From Vallitaleaceae bacterium (GTDB lineage Bacteria > Bacillota > Clostridia > Lachnospirales > Vallitaleaceae), in contig JAQICP010000523.1 of assembly GCA_027858555.1 (NCBI GenBank), forward strand, positions 1 through 14,216: a stretch of DNA of 14,216 bases, in the 5' to 3' direction. The translations under genes were made by a program, and so were the position numbers. This document shows positions 13,978 to 14,216 of this stretch, piece by piece (positions within the stretch are counted from its first letter, which is position 1; each line of letters begins with the position of its first letter). The notes below the pieces were generated by a model. That model did no database searches. It saw only the letters and a list, made by a program, of their open reading frames with translations, and was not told the origin of the DNA.

Positions 13978-14216
13978 TCAATTAGTTGCTTTCACATACG
14001 CATCATACTGAAGCTTTGATTGTATTAGCACCTGATTGTCCGGGTCTATGGATAGGCCATAATTAATGGTTTCTAGTGCCTTAGTCGTATCACCATCCAA
14101 ATACAAGTAGGAGAGACCCATATAACCATATGTTGCATACATGGTAAGTTCTCCATGTGGATTATCAATCATCTTCTGGAAGTAGGAGATTGCTACTGCA
14201 TAGTCACTATAATAAT
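13978..14216 (-). CDS. TPR-repeat protein, C-terminal part (runs off the window)
   Basis: The frame is open to the right edge of the window, so only the last 78 or so residues are seen. They carry tetratricopeptide-type helices: YYSDYAVAISYFQKMID, then GYMGLSYLYLDGDTTKALETINYGLSIDPDNQ, which matches the TPR pattern of alternating small and large residues ending in a DP turn. TPR repeats bind other proteins. The N-terminal part, which would show any attached domain or signal peptide, lies outside. The stop is TGA at 13980-13978, just before the shared terminator. Confidence 0.8.
   Translation of the reverse strand, partial: YYSDYAVAISYFQKMIDNPHGELTMYATYGYMGLSYLYLDGDTTKALETINYGLSIDPDNQVLIQSKLQYDAYVKATN

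Overview
The window looks like chromosomal DNA of a low-GC, AT-rich Firmicute, most likely class Clostridia. The support is a type III glutamine synthetase, strong AGGAGG ribosome-binding sites, extended -10 promoters (TGnTATAAT), a PerR/Fur-type regulator with its operator, a PiT/PhoU-like phosphate pair, a YtrA-type GntR/ABC operon and an IS1634-like element. Placement below class level would be a guess. No rRNA, tRNA or CRISPR array was seen.

Layout from left to right. Bases 3-240 (minus) hold a coding-like remnant with an in-frame TGA and no start. A type III glutamine synthetase gene (292-2379, minus) ends in a perfect GNRA-loop terminator. It is preceded by a promoter and a roughly 240-nt leader containing a terminator-like hairpin, which suggests attenuation. 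A complete insertion sequence (about 2733-4693) with an intact 577-aa DDE transposase lies upstream of that promoter. Next comes a PerR-like regulator (4872-5300, plus) with a Fur-type box between its promoter and start codon. A bidirectional terminator separates it from a convergent three-gene operon (8031-5392, minus): an AIR synthase/HypE-like protein, an Lrp/AsnC regulator and a class I aminotransferase. The minus-strand phosphate pair (9716-8125: PhoU-like DUF47 protein, then PiT permease) lies directly upstream of that operon with no clear terminator between them.

On the plus strand, and divergent from the phosphate pair, are a 66-aa protein of unknown function and a FIST-domain sensory protein, closed by a terminator. 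Next is a compact four-gene operon (11369-13930): YtrA-like GntR regulator, ABC ATPase, six-helix membrane protein and membrane-anchored extracytoplasmic protein. It has a consensus promoter overlapped by an imperfect 9-bp inverted repeat. The window ends in the C-terminal part of a TPR protein on the minus strand (13978-14216).

How the genes work together is partly inferred. The GntR protein probably represses its own ABC operon. The PhoU-like protein probably modulates the PiT permease. The Lrp-type regulator probably senses an amino acid handled by the adjacent aminotransferase. The least understood parts are the four-gene ABC system with its novel-looking anchored subunit, the small-protein/FIST pair and the glutamine synthetase leader. 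Nothing here is clearly an undescribed defence or mobile system beyond the insertion sequence.
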